From Pseudoscleropodium purum (taxonomy: Eukaryota > Streptophyta > Bryopsida > Hypnales > Brachytheciaceae), in assembly GCA_963969395.1 (NCBI GenBank), contig OZ017797.1:8618001-8682000 (forward strand): a stretch of 64,000 nt of DNA, in the 5' to 3' direction. Positions 47,064 through 58,746 of the stretch are shown one piece after another. The first letter of the stretch is position 1. The number at the start of each line of letters is the position of its first letter. Made by a program: the position numbers and the translations under genes. The notes below the pieces were generated by a model, which was not told the origin of the DNA, made no database searches, and was given only the letters and a program-made list of their open reading frames with translations.

Positions 47064-48029
47064 TTAACCCCTCACCACCCAAGGATGTTTTGGGTTTCAA
47101 AACATCAATGCTTTTGAAGTGATATAGGTCTAAATATTACTAAGCTATAGCGATCTCAACCATACAATCTTGTAGTGTACATGCTGTAAATGATGTGTAT
47201 CAAATTTGGAGTTGTTTGACCGCATAGATTGAAAGATTATAATGTTTTAGTGTTGAAAAAAGATGCTGAAATTTTCCTAAAAACACAGTTAGAGGTGAAA
47301 TTCGATTTCTAAACTTACTCAAATGAAAAAACTTGAAACTAGAAAGTGATTCAAAACCAACATGCAAACACATTGAAGAAAAAAAAATCATTAAATTGAC
47401 TCAATGTGTTTGCAAAATGGCTTGCAAATGTCAAAAATAGGCAAGAAAAGTTGCAGAAAACACATATGAGGCTAAACCTCCTTTTACTAAAATGCTTCTT
47501 AGTCACTCATAACTTCTTGGATTGATATGAAATTTTAGCCATACAAACTAGACTAGTATGCACAACTTTTAAAAAAATGTTAATTGAAAACAGACATTGT
47601 ATAAAAAAGAACAAGCCGTTGAAGTTCATTGTAATCCAAAAATATCAGGATTTTGAACTTCAAATTGCTCCCAAACATTCAAAGAAACTTGGATTGACAT
47701 GAGAAATTTACCACAATAACTAGACTGAAAGGGGAACACAAACCAACAAATATTATTGAAAACAAACATTGGATGAAGGAGATACAACCTCCCAAAGTTT
47801 CAACCATCAAATGCAGTTTGGTGGACTCAAATTGAACCTGTGAACTTCAATTGGCTTCAAATTAATCAGTTCATCTTGGATTGATCTATAAATCTTACCA
47901 CACAAACTAGAAGAACACAAACTAGAAGAGAGCACAAATTTCCCAACAAGTTTTATTGAATTTGGACATTGGATGCAAAAGTTACAACACTTTGAATTTG
48001 ATTTGACCCCCTTGGCGGTGAGGGGTTAA
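47064..48029. mobile_element. Family C TTAA-bounded element
   Basis: 966 bp. Left end TTAACCCCTCACCACCCAAG; inward right end TTAACCCCTCACCGCCAAGG. The first 13 bases match perfectly, and TTAA stands at both outer edges. The interior is unrelated to A and B and contains several near-repeats of 'tgaacttcaaattg/gattgatatgaaattt' phrases, without a coding frame. The terminus TTAACCCC is shared with A and B, which points to the same mobilising enzyme class. It lies about 70 bp beyond the last candidate exon of the GT61 gene. Confidence 0.8.
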
Positions 48030-48100
48030 TGGCTACAACAATACGCAATCTCAGGTTAAAGAAAATAATGTCAAACACTCCATTAAACGAATTTCTTTAG

Positions 48101-49201
48101 TCACTCGGCGCCAAAGACTCTTAGTTCCTGGTCATCAATCATCCACTGACCATTGAAGTACTGTGACAAAAACAGTATGAAACACATTATAATCCGTCAC
48201 AACAAGATTCAACAAACCAATAAGAGCTACAGGAGACCGAATGGGGAAGCAAGCTGAACTGTTTATATAATACCGGTATACACGATTAAAATTGAGTCTC
48301 TAAATTTATTGAATTCATCGTGTCCTCAATATAACCATTCTTGACCTCAAGGCTGAAAAAGCTCCATGTTCTAAATCCTGCCACAGGTCAACAGATGAAA
48401 ATTTTAGTGAAATTCACAAAAGAAATTACGCACTAAGCATTCAAATCTGAATCTCTAGATATACTAAATTCTCCCATTCCAACTTCATAAATAATGCATT
48501 GAGTCGTGAAAAGTATATGGAGCATCCTAAGTACTAAAGCTGTCTAAGTACTAGAAAAGTAAAATCTGTCATCAACACATCGTAGAAACGAGTGAACTCA
48601 CCTCATTATTGCCCCACTTTGATGACCAAAGTTCACTACTTTGCTCTTACTGACGTCTGTACTCCTGAAATGCACACTGCATAAAACACATTCACTGCTA
48701 CAAATCCTGGATCCAAAAGCAAGAACATAGTCTTCTTCAGTTACTCCCCAAATCCCGTATTCCTTTCTTGTCACTACCCCAAGGGCAGAGACTAAGCAAT
48801 AGTTCAAAAACGTAGAAAGTTCTGGGGCCTAACAGAATGAGACGTGTTACAAACAACAGTAACATGTTGGGGCCTATCATTCCAAAGAGAGAATGTCTCG
48901 AGTTAAAAATAATATTTACATATGCTAACAGGATGCTTACACTACGTTTTAATTAGTGAGGATTATGCTATGGATTCTATTGAGGATTGTACTGAGTATT
49001 ACATGGAAAAAATGAACTGACAACTATACGTTTATCATTGGTGAAGAGGCACTTGCAATTAGCCACTTGTTCAGTATTATGTACAAACCTTTGTACAGTG
49101 AAGCCGGAGAAATCAGGACTCAAATTTCCGCGACCTTCTTCTTGGTCCTCTCTGATTTTGTCAAAAGCGACTTTGACGTGTTCTGGCATCGCCTGATCTT
49201 G
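48101..49201 (-). other. Probable downstream exons of the GT61 gene (C-terminus or 3' UTR)
   Basis: Strong splice signals follow the glycosyltransferase core. A donor GTATAAGG at 49448-49447 joins in phase 0 to an acceptor (TTTACAG, exon from 49201) opening QDQAMPEHVKVAFDKIRED, a gene-like acidic stretch. Further on are an exon-like segment 48828-48602 (ending in a perfect GTGAGT donor) and a terminal segment 48160-48101 after TTTGTCACAG, reading YFNGQWMIDDQELRVFGAE then TGA. I could not join all three in one frame: the middle segment entered at 48828 leaves phase 2, while the terminal peptide needs phase 0. So this is either a C-terminal extension with a junction I have misplaced, or partly untranslated. 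The alternative simple stop is TAA at 49445-49443. Confidence 0.45.
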
Positions 49202-49442
49202 CTGTAAATGGCCCAAGAGTCCAATTTATGTTTTCCTCAAGTCGCGCATAATCCAAGACCATTGGTACTCGTGCGCTCGGCACGGCACCTCCTCTTCACC
49301 AGAATTTGCACAGGCTGACGAAATTGACGTCGCTCTTTCAACAGGAATGCCAGGATTGGCATGTCGAACTCCATGCATATGCTTGCAGAGGATCATCAAA
49401 TACATGAATGGCTTCTACTCCAGCTTCTTGCTCAGTTTTTCC

Positions 49443-52400
49443 TTATACGTTTATTTCCTTCTCCAGAGCGGTCTCTTCTTGGTTTGCACCCAAACCATGC
49501 TGCTTTCGCAACCGAGGTAATACAAGGCGGTCGAAGAAATTTACATTCCTGTCTCTGTTCTTCCAGCTTCCAATTTCTTGCGCCATTTGAGTGAGACATG
49601 TGTTATCAACTGCCACTCGACAGGTGGATGTCAGATGCTTCAACACCCTCTCTAATTGGCCAATATTTATGGCAACATCTTGACTTTTCGCGTAATTCAT
49701 GCATCCACGCTTGTAGAAACACTTCTTCCAACCATAAAGATTGGCGTATACACGCATCTTGAAAGGCATGCTGCCCTGCACCGCCAGCCAGGTCCCATAG
49801 AGCTCATTATGGTTGATGCTGGCAGCATGGACATAGTTTCCAAACCAATCGATGTAATATAATAAAGGAAAAGCCTCCAGTACTGTCGAATATCTTCGAG
49901 CAAACAGAAAGTTTATGTTATGAGAGCCGTGTGGAGTTACGGCAAGATCGGCAGTGGCTATCACTTTAACCTGCATGGAAGAATAACAAGAAACATCAAA
50001 CAGCTGAAAATAGGAAACGCATGCATAAAAGATGTCATGGATTAGGTTCCGGGATCTTTAGACACTTTGATTTAGGAATCTGCAAATCCAAACCATCTGA
50101 AGAAATCGTATCACTCACAACATTACAAGCTTGTAAGCGGCTCAGATCTTTAAGCAAGTCAGCGGACTGCAAAACCATATTAACCTCTAAGTGCCCAAAT
50201 GGCCCAAAGTGGCTGCTTCCATGTCTATTAGAGTTGAAATAAATCATTTAGGAAGCTTCAAGGAATGTAACATGTATTAATTGAAAGAAAAATGACACCC
50301 CACATTTTTGAAAGATAGAAACATGCTCGTAATCTTACTAGAATTATCAACTAGCTTCCAAAGTGCACTTCCTACTTTCAGCTTGGGCACTTGGGGATTA
50401 ACTAAGTCCCGTCCAAACGATAAGTTTGTTGGTGATAAATTTTACATTACCTGATCACAAAAATCACCAACTCCACTGGTAGCAACTTTGGGAACAACTA
50501 GGAGCTCTTTCTGCAGTGTATATTTAACCTCTTCCATATTTGCAATGAACCTGAGAGCACAGTAAACGACCATCGATATCTTTAATGCAACAAGCTTACA
50601 AACCCTCGCAAATTCTGATACCGATAATAAATTGAACAACCCTCAATGCACAATATTAATTTTAGAAGTACAAAACGAGAGAAACATCTACCTAGAAGAA
50701 TTGAGACGCTCCAAGACAATCACGTTTTCGACCGGCCTTGATGCATCCATCATCGGTATATTACAGAATCCCAATACTTTTTCTCGAAGCCAATCGTTTG
50801 CCTGAAGCCCGGGCATGTAGCCTCCATTTGTGAGCCCTGGAACCACAGGCATCAGGCCACTGGAATCAGAAGTTAATATGCATAACCCCTGAGAGCCAAA
50901 ATGGCCATGAGTGGCTCCCTCCATATGTTTAGGAGCAGAGATAAATCATTTGGGAGCTTCAAGGAAGGTAACAAAGTCTACCAGAAATCATGTCCGACAT
51001 TTATGAACAGTAGCTACATTTCTTGAAAGTAACTACAAACTACTGTTAGCTTCCGAAGTCGCCTTATTATTTGTAGCTTGGGCAATAAGAAGTTTACAAC
51101 AAGGAAGAAGTTGGTCAGGTGCAGCAACTAGCTGATAGATATAGGCCACCCATAACAAGATCAAAGAACAATATCACGAAGGAAAGCAAGAGTCCTCGTC
51201 GTAAGAATGAAAAATAAGTCAACAACTAACAAAGACTTTTGACTCGCAGCAAACCATAATTCCACTCAAATTGTTATTTTGGAAGGGGTGCAATACCTGA
51301 AAACAAAACTGCGTCTTCAAAGCAAATTTGAGGTTCATCAGGTCCAGGAACGTCCAGAAACTCCACCTTCATGGTCTTCAGGAAGACTTCAATCAAACCC
51401 AGAGACCACGGCGAAATCGTTTTGGGGTCCCGATTCGAAAACCAATACAACGTGGAATTGCTTAGACCGTAGAGATGCGACAACAGAATAGCCGGAATCA
51501 GTTTCTCAGCTTCATGGTGCGGGTTTGGGCCGACTTTCGGACCATCGGGCATTAGCTTCAAGTCTGCTACCATCTGTAACCCTCTAATCCAGTGTCCTTT
51601 CGCCCTCCCACTCTCCACTTCTGCCAAATAAAAAAGGACGCTTTATTATGCGGAATGAAGAATAAAAATGTCACTCAATCCTCATGCATAACAGCACATA
51701 CACCTAGTGCATCCCCAGATAACAAGGAAAGTATTCATATCCGCGAGATAAGCATATAATCAGAGTACGCACAGAGCATTCTTGAGTAACAGTGGCATAT
51801 AGCACCCGTTGAGAACAGTGGAACTAATAGTTAAAAAGAGAAATTTCAGGCCAAATCAGAGGATATCAAGTAAAATTTAAGCTTTGAAAACTCTAAAATG
51901 TGAAGACAATGGCCTATTCGCTCCCCGGTTTAAATGCAGCTCAGCTTTGCAAAACAAGATGTCAGGGATTCCTTTCATGCCAACGTAAGTTCGGGACATC
52001 CAAACTCACCGCTAACCCAAAAGCACCACCTAAAAACCTTAGGCAATAGTTAGATATTCATCAAGAGGACGCAACGTACACCACCTCAACATCTAATCGA
52101 GAGGCGACTCAAGCACATCTACCAATAAAACTGTAGCCCTTCATAATTCATGCATACAGTGTCCAAACGACCCATTCTTTGGCGCGTTTTCAACACGAAA
52201 ATTTTGACCAGTCTACAGGAGAGAAGTGGCGATTCTGGGGTCCCGACCTCGACAAGGGTGCTCAACAAGGATTCTCTAGTAGTCTGCATGCAGTCCAAGG
52301 ACTTAAATAAAGAAGTTCCATTCAGCAATGGTTGATATACACCTCCCAATAATTTCAAATCTCCACCAACATTTCTGAAAATATTTAATGACTTATATGT

Positions 52401-52989
52401 AAGCCATAGAAGAAGCCCAACCTGAGTCCGGAAACGGTTGGTGCAGTCTGGAGTCCCATCCCGGACACGTCCCCCTCTTCACCCTCACCTTCCCCCTGGG
52501 CACATCCGTAATAAGCCTCAACACCTCCGGCAGCCCCCCTCCGGCATTGATAATATCCTTCCCAAAGTAGGGTCGATCATCACACACCGTCACCTGTTTC
52601 TGGGAGACGCACATGCCGTGCACGCGAGGGAAGCATATCTTCCCACAAGCCTCTGTACAAACAAAATGCTTCGAGACTTGGTACCGGCTCTCCTCCTCGG
52701 CGCACAGGAAGCTGCCCTTCAGGTCGTAGTCGAGAGGAGGGGGCAAGGAGAGGAACCAGAGCGCAGGGTAGAGCACGGCCAGGCAGAAGAGCAGGCCCAG
52801 GATCAAGAACCGACGGGAGCGGAGCCGGTTGCGGGTGGACCGGGTGTTGGACCGGTCAAGCACACGACGCAAGGGACGAGAGCGGTCGAAAGGAGAAGAC
52901 GCGCGGGGTCGGGGGGAAGAAATGCGAGGTAATGGGGAGGACGTCCGGGGTAAAGGGGAGGAGACGCGCGGTCTCTCCAATCTGTCCAT
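49443..52989 (-). CDS. Glycosyltransferase family 61 (DUF563-type) type II membrane protein
   Basis: Coding exons 52989-52422, 51620-51297, 50836-50692, 50550-50451 and 49970-49449: all GT-AG, phases 1,1,2,0, 553 codons to the end of the fifth exon (TAA at 49445 if unspliced). GT61 enzymes transfer xylose, arabinose or GlcNAc to glycans in the Golgi or ER. Visible marks: a basic N-terminus with four SSPxPR-type repeats (residues 10-33), one membrane anchor at about 61-82 followed by a luminal proline run, a Cys-rich stem, then ICFEDAVLFSGLTNGGYMPG, the segment preceding FCDQVKVIATADLAVTPHGSHNINFLF (HGSHN at 393-397, where many members have HGAGLTN), and VLEAFPLLYYIDWFGNYVHAA. The start is the first ATG after a leader-intron acceptor at 53052-53051. 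Sugar donor and acceptor cannot be read from sequence. Only the C-terminal end is uncertain (see 48101-49201). Confidence 0.9.
50035..50180 (-). other. Candidate cassette exon in the last well-supported GT61 intron
   Basis: Inside the intron between the exons ending at 50451 and starting at 49970, an acceptor GGTTTTGCAG is followed in phase 0 by an open frame of about 44 codons (SADLLKDLSRLQACNVVSDT...). Both flanking junctions are also phase 0, so inclusion would keep frame if a donor exists near 50040-50080, but none of the GT sites there is strong. Skipping it gives the family-like join CDQ|VKVIATAD, so it is not part of the main product. Confidence 0.25.
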
Positions 52990-53050
52990 TGCAATACATC
53001 AGGCCCTCTCTCTCTCTCTACCTGTCGCTATGTCCTTTCAGGAATTCTCC
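52990..53050 (-). other. Second leader exon of the GT61 gene
   Basis: The acceptor CTAGGTCAG at 53051 is followed by 61 bases of untranslated leader, including a CT/GA dinucleotide run at 53007-53020, before the ATG at 52989. Confidence 0.45.
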
Positions 53051-53149
53051 CTGACCTAGGGACCACTCGAGTAATGTACCCTTCATTGCACACCCTCCGC
53101 CGGTGTCATAGGTCGATGGCTTATACATACTTTCGGCGCTGGTGCTTCC

Positions 53150-53830
53150 TAAAAATTATGTGCAGAATTTGAAACATCACATGCCGCTTCGAACCCTGAC
53201 ACGAATAAGGGCAACTATCAGCCATTTATGAAATCAAGCCCTTCTTGAAAACAGGGATACAATATTAAAAAGTATACAGTCTACCTCTAAACCGAAGTGT
53301 TAGAATAACTACAGCAAAGCACTCCATGCTGAATTTGAAACATCACATGCCGTTTCAAAACCTGCATGAGATGCCAGAACAGGAAAAAGGGCAGCACCCA
53401 GCCATTTGTGAAATCAAGCCCTCCTCGCGATATAATACTGAAATTTTACAGTCTACTCTAAACCTAAGGGTTGGAATGACTAAACAAAGCACTGCATGCT
53501 ACTGCCGCGAAAGATGGTGCTCCCAACAACACCAGGAGACAGACTCCATTGTTCTCTGCTAGACTGCGGAAAGATCCTCCTAACAATACAACCCTGCATG
53601 AAATGCCAGAACACTAAAATGAGCAGCACAAAGCAATCAATGAAATCAATCTCTCCTTGAAAACAGGAATACTAGATTGAAATTATACCAGTACACCTCT
53701 AACTTAGTCTTCCAATGACTGCAGAAAACACTGCATGCTACTCCCATGAGGAGAGGTGCTCCCCAAAACAAACGGAGACAGACTCCAGTACTGTCTGCTA
53801 GTACAGAAAGATCCTCATACCCCAAAGGGT
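53150..53830 (-). repeat. Three diverged tandem units in the GT61 leader intron
   Basis: Units begin near 53158, 53335 and 53590. Shared blocks: 'gaaacatcacatgccg', 'cctgcatga.atgccagaaca', 'ccatttgtgaaatcaagccc', 'acagtctacctctaaacc', 'aaagcactgcatgctactcc' and 'gagacagactccattgt'. Lengths differ (about 180, 255 and 240 bp) through internal deletion in the first unit. It is non-coding. Confidence 0.75.
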
Positions 53831-53872
53831 TTAAGGTTCCAAAAGAACCAACGCTGGTGCTTAGAAAGTGTT

Positions 53873-53983
53873 TGGAAATACCAGACAGGTGCGACCTACT
53901 AGGGGTTTGCAGAGTATGAGCTTCCTCTTCGTTAGTGCTAAGAAAGAGATTGGAAATACCAGACAGGTGCGACCTAAAAAGTG
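53873..53983. repeat. Direct repeat pair of about 28 bp
   Basis: 'ttggaaataccagacaggtgcgacct' occurs at about 53873-53899 and again at about 53950-53976, spaced 77-78 bp. Confidence 0.85.
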
Positions 53984-54379
53984 GCGTCAAGTGAGCGCTT
54001 CCTCATCCGCAATTAGAGGCGATTTTCATACGCCATTCGAAAGTTCTTCGCGCAGGGGGGCCGAATTTCTGAAACCAGAGTCTAGAATCGTGCTAAACGG
54101 AAATGGAAAGAAACTCCAAGCAGGGTTACTATTTTTCTGAGACCAGATTCTAAGTGAAATGGGAAAGGAATAGCGAAACCTCGCACTAGAAAGAGAAAGC
54201 TCTGACACCTCTACTGCAACTTTCGTCCTTGCGTGACTTGTGTCCCACTGTCCCAGGATTAGAACGCACCAAGCAGTAACCCTAATTCCAAAACCAGTAC
54301 GGTTCTCTCTCTCACGTGTGCAGCAGGTCCTGACATTTAAAAAACTCTGCGACGAATTCAAATGCGAGATTAAACTCAC

Positions 54380-54795
54380 CACTGTCAAGCTCGCTCCACT
54401 CCTCGTTCGAGATTACGCACTTTCCTCCATCGGCACTGTTTGATAGCAAAAAGATCCCCTGGGGAATAATTATTACCGCTGGGTCGAATAATCCATGAAC
54501 TTCATTGCGCTTGCGAATAGGGCGGAGAATGTCAAAACCTTCCAGGACACTACTCCCTCCTCGACACGCAAATGCAGAGACCGTCACGCACCCTAAGTCT
54601 TATATCGCCCAAACAAAGAACCGAAATAATCACAAACCTCTCGCTCTCGCTCACTCAATCACACACACTCAGCAAACCCAAACCTCCACTACAAGAAGCA
54701 AAGCAACCCACGAAAAAAAAGAATTGAAAAAAGTTCGATTAAAATACACACCACAAAACAAGAAAGCAGTACGGTCGGGTACTAATCAACCCTTG
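54380..54795 (-). other. Candidate first leader exon of the GT61 gene
   Basis: The segment ends in a perfect donor (GTG|GTGAGTTT, GT at 54379-54378). A 90-codon frame crosses it, but it has no ATG in frame, so it is taken as untranslated. Splicing from here to 53051 would remove about 1.3 kb of intron that contains the tandem units. The left limit comes from the TATA-like box at 54821. Confidence 0.4.
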
Positions 54796-54820
54796 AAGAA
54801 GAATCAAACAGGAGACCTCC

Positions 54821-54830
54821 CTATATAAAA
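54821..54830 (-). promoter_or_regulatory. TATA-like box for the GT61 gene
   Basis: The minus strand reads TTTTATATAG, which would place transcription start near 54795. The next 300 bp upstream are GC-richer, as for other gene islands here, and carry a run of CTGG/GGCT repeats at 54943-54982. Confidence 0.4.
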
Positions 54831-54942
54831 ATCCCCATGCGACAGATTGAAATTCAATCGAATCCACAGCAATAACATAACCGCACCGCTGAAGGGACAC
54901 GGTGCGCGAGGTCGAAGGGGAGGTTGAGTGCGAGATAACGGC

Positions 54943-54982
54943 TATGGCTGGCTGGAAAACTGGCTGGCTGACTGGCTGGCAG
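54943..54982. repeat. GGCT/CTGG simple repeat
   Basis: An irregular run of GGCTGGCT units (for example ggctggctggaaaactgg). It lies just upstream of the inferred GT61 promoter. Confidence 0.85.
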
Positions 54983-55099
54983 CACGGCCACAACAACCCA
55001 CCAAGGGGCAGTCACGGAGAGATTCCACTCAGTCTCGAACAAAACCGAGAGTGCCCGAGTATCAGAGAGTGGCGGTAGCGTAAACACAGGGCCCGGCAC

Positions 55100-55750
55100 A
55101 AAACAACAGAGCCCCAGACTGCGATGGGGCGTTTACAGTTTACAAATACTGTAGCAAGAGTCCCGCCATTCTACTGTACTACACTAAAACTTGGTATCAA
55201 TACGCCTGGAACGTCTTCTTCGTAGCTTTGCTGGCAAACGAGTAATAACAGTCCCAAACAGTAACCATGATTTCGCAAACAGTAACACTGAGGCCTGAGC
55301 TAGAGCTGCGAGGGAATATTGTGCGAGAAGCTCGCGGATACGACTAGGCATGGAATATGGTTGCGATGGATCCTTTTAGTGCCCGGAATCCTGCAGGAAC
55401 AAGGCGAGCGTCATTACTGCGTCATCGAAGCTTTTGCTATTTGCGTTTGCTAGCTGGCTGGAGGGTGACGGAAGCTTGATTGGCAGGACAGGCGGTCCTG
55501 CATGTGCGCTTGCGAAAGCTTGCTTGACGGAAGAGTCCCACTAACGGAGCAGATTCACAGTATTGGTTCCCTCCGGGAGAATAGTTCCGTCTTCACGGAG
55601 GAAGACGACGACCTCTTGTCTTTTTCTTTTTCTCGGCTAGACTTTTCTTTTCGAATTTCGTCTTTTACTTTCGTTTCTTTAGTGACTCGAGACGAGTTAA
55701 GCGAAGGGGCTTGGGGGCGTTTTCATATACGGAGGAAGTTAACTTACTGA
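55100..55750. other. GC-richer upstream flank of the GT61 gene
   Basis: Gene-like composition ends sharply near 55750. A plus-strand open frame of 82 codons (55502-55750) starts with ATG but has no family resemblance; it could belong to a divergent transcript but is not called. Confidence 0.35.
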
Positions 55751-58746
55751 TAATTGAGTGACTTTGGGACAATATCAGTCAACTTAATTTAGTATTTTGG
55801 ATTTATAGCCATCATTGGGTTTGCTTCTTGCATTTTTGAGTGGAAATGCATTCTAAGTATCAAAACTTTAATTAATAAAATTGAAGTTGGGTACTTTAGA
55901 AAATATATTTTAATAATTTTTTTTTAAATTCAGGAATTCAAATATTAGTGTCAATCTAAGTCGTTAACAAAAAGATATGTGATGCTTTGCATCCTTGTTG
56001 ATAGTTGTAATTGTATATATAGCCTGAACCAAATGAGATTGTAGTTATAATTGTATTAAGATGTTATTTCATTTTTTCATTTTTATATTTTGTAGTCCCT
56101 TGGCTAATCCATTTTTTGAAATGAGATGGTTGATATTTTTGAGGAGATAGTAAGGGAGGCCAATTTTAAAGTGAGAAATTTGGACAAGCTTTAAGTAAAG
56201 CTATCTTAGTGAGTCTGCTAAAGTGTTTTCTAGGAATCTTCAAACATATTTTTTAAAGAATGTTTTGTTGCATAGGAGATTACTACACTACGTGGTCATG
56301 CCACAAGGCCATGCTAAACAAAATGGAGTCTAGAAGTACCTCTATAGAATGACTTTCATTCATAAGTATGTAGAAATGAAAAATAGTTAAAAGAGTTATT
56401 AGCCAAGTCACTTGATTTACTTACGAGTATGTGTAAATGCCCTATTAAAGAAGGTAAGGCAATTAAATGTATGTAATGCAATCACACTAAGGCTACTATA
56501 GTAGATTCTATCAAAATTATAACCTAGTCAAGCACCTTTGGGCCAAAATAGTTCTATAATGGATGACCTCTAGGAAAGTTCCAATGTTGCATTTTCAAGA
56601 GTTGAATTGCTTTTGTCAAGTTTCATGAAGCTTTCACTTATACATAAATAGGGAGAAACTATATTTTTGGAGTAGCTTGGCCTTGTTGCCAAACTAAAAG
56701 CTATCCTAAAGATCAAGTACAATGATAAATATATTTTTTCAAAAAGTCATAAACTTGCCTCCTTTGCATTTTATGCATCTCTTCAAAAAGTTTGGATGAT
56801 CAATAATTCTAATTTTCTTCTAGCAAAGATTGCATGTTTGTCCACAACCATCAACATGCTCTAAGGATGAAGCTCTAAGACATTGAGTGTCTGTATAATA
56901 GAAATTTGAATTTTTATACTTACAAGCTCAACAACAAAAAAGATTGCATGTTTTATTACCAAATGATACATTGTCTTTGAATTCTTCCTTTTTGACAAAC
57001 ATTACACTAAATGGGAGAGAAAATCTTCCCAAACTTAAACTTAAATAGTTAGGCACTTTCTTTGATAAAAGTAGGTATAAAGTTGTTAGTAGATTTTTAC
57101 CAATTCCAAGAGTAACATTATGAAATTCTACCAATTCCAAAGGTATCTAGAAATGTTCAATTTTAGAATAGAAATTTGGCATCATACAAGAAGAAAAAGC
57201 TAAATCAATACAATGCCATTGATAGAAGGATTTGACCAAACTTTTTATAGATGAATGCAAGAAAGACCGATTGGTTTGAATATCATTTATATAGTACTCA
57301 TGAGTTTTTTGAGAGTATTAGATAATTAGAAAAACCATCTTTAAAAGAATGTAAAAAATATATTTAATGTACACACATTTAAAAAAAAGGTACTCTAGGA
57401 AGGAAAAGCATAGAAAAATTGTCTAAGTAGGAGAACTAGAAAAGTGCAAAATTTCATGAAAAGAGATACTTTGACATTCAAACTTTTTTAAATAGGGAAA
57501 TTTCTTTTTATAAATTTTCAATTTTCAATTTTTGAAGACTTCATGGTGGAGAGATTTAACCAAAAGAATGATCTTGAAACCATTTTCAATTTTCAAAATT
57601 GCTTGTGCAAGGGAGCCCTATTTGCATGAATGTAGAGTACATAGAAAATGTTTTCTTAAGTTTTTTTTGGTCAGCACATACGTCTCTAGTGTAGAAATAA
57701 TCTACACAAATTTCAACTCTAGATCATTAATTTTGGATAGTCCTATGTACTAACCCCCCTTGAACTACAAAGTGTGATAAATTAGCTAAATTGAAATTGA
57801 AATATAAAATGATTTTTGAAAATTTCTAAAAGATAAATGCTCTAATAATTATCTAGTTAATAATCTTCAAAAAAATTTCAAGTACATCAACTTCAATTTG
57901 CAAAAGTTATGCCGATGACAACTCAAAAACTTTAAGTGTGACAAGAAAAAGACTAGTCTTTCTTGCATTCACCGTTATAGATAACGCTATATATGCATGG
58001 ATCTAAATCCAAACTCTACAATAAAAATACCTTTGACAAACAAATCTGAGGGAGATTTTTAAAATTTAATCAAGGGTGAGGCATTGACCAAAGATATCAG
58101 GCAACTTAAAATAATCAAAAGAATAAGAATAAGCTCCATCATTGTCTATTGGGTCAATAACCTAAATCTAAACCTACATTTGTCAACATTCATCTAATTT
58201 CTAAAAATAATTTGTCCCTAACAAATGTGTCACCAAATTCCTTTGTCTTTGGATGTTCAAACAGCTTTGAAGTTTGATTATTGATAAAAAGACTACCTAT
58301 AGATAGTATTGATGATTGAATTTAAATTTACTTTTTTAAAATCTATTATTTTCTTCTATTATGGACTTTTGAAAATATGACCTCATTCAAATTCTTTAAA
58401 AGTCCATACCTATTCCTTAAAAATCCTAAATACAAAACCAAGGGACTTCATTCTAAGGCTTCTTTAACAATACATCATACAAAATTACTAATATAATATA
58501 ATTAATCAAGTGCTAATCCAAAAGACATTGTCATTACATTGACTATTTACCACAATCCATGTTGAAACTTTAAAAGTAATTAATTCTCTCTATATACAAG
58601 ATAACTTTAAGAAAATAATTTATTTCACACCATATTGAAGTTGATAATCTATATTCAAATGTTAAAAGTACTTCAATTCATCTTGCAATGCAATTGGATT
58701 GTTGAAAATCACTATAACTGAAACAATGAGACTCTCAACCATGCAT
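55751..58746. other. 3 kb AT-rich intergenic stretch with no feature seen
   Basis: No supported exon, RNA gene or repeat end. Short open frames (56928-57140, 57532-57753) have AT-rich, random-looking composition. Confidence 0.5.

Noticed and set aside
52438..52932. 164-codon plus-strand frame
   Set aside because: It is antisense to the GT61 first exon, whose splice phases and family motifs are secure.
54312..54587. 91-codon minus-strand frame ending at a strong donor
   Set aside because: There is no ATG in frame anywhere in it, so it is treated as an untranslated leader exon.
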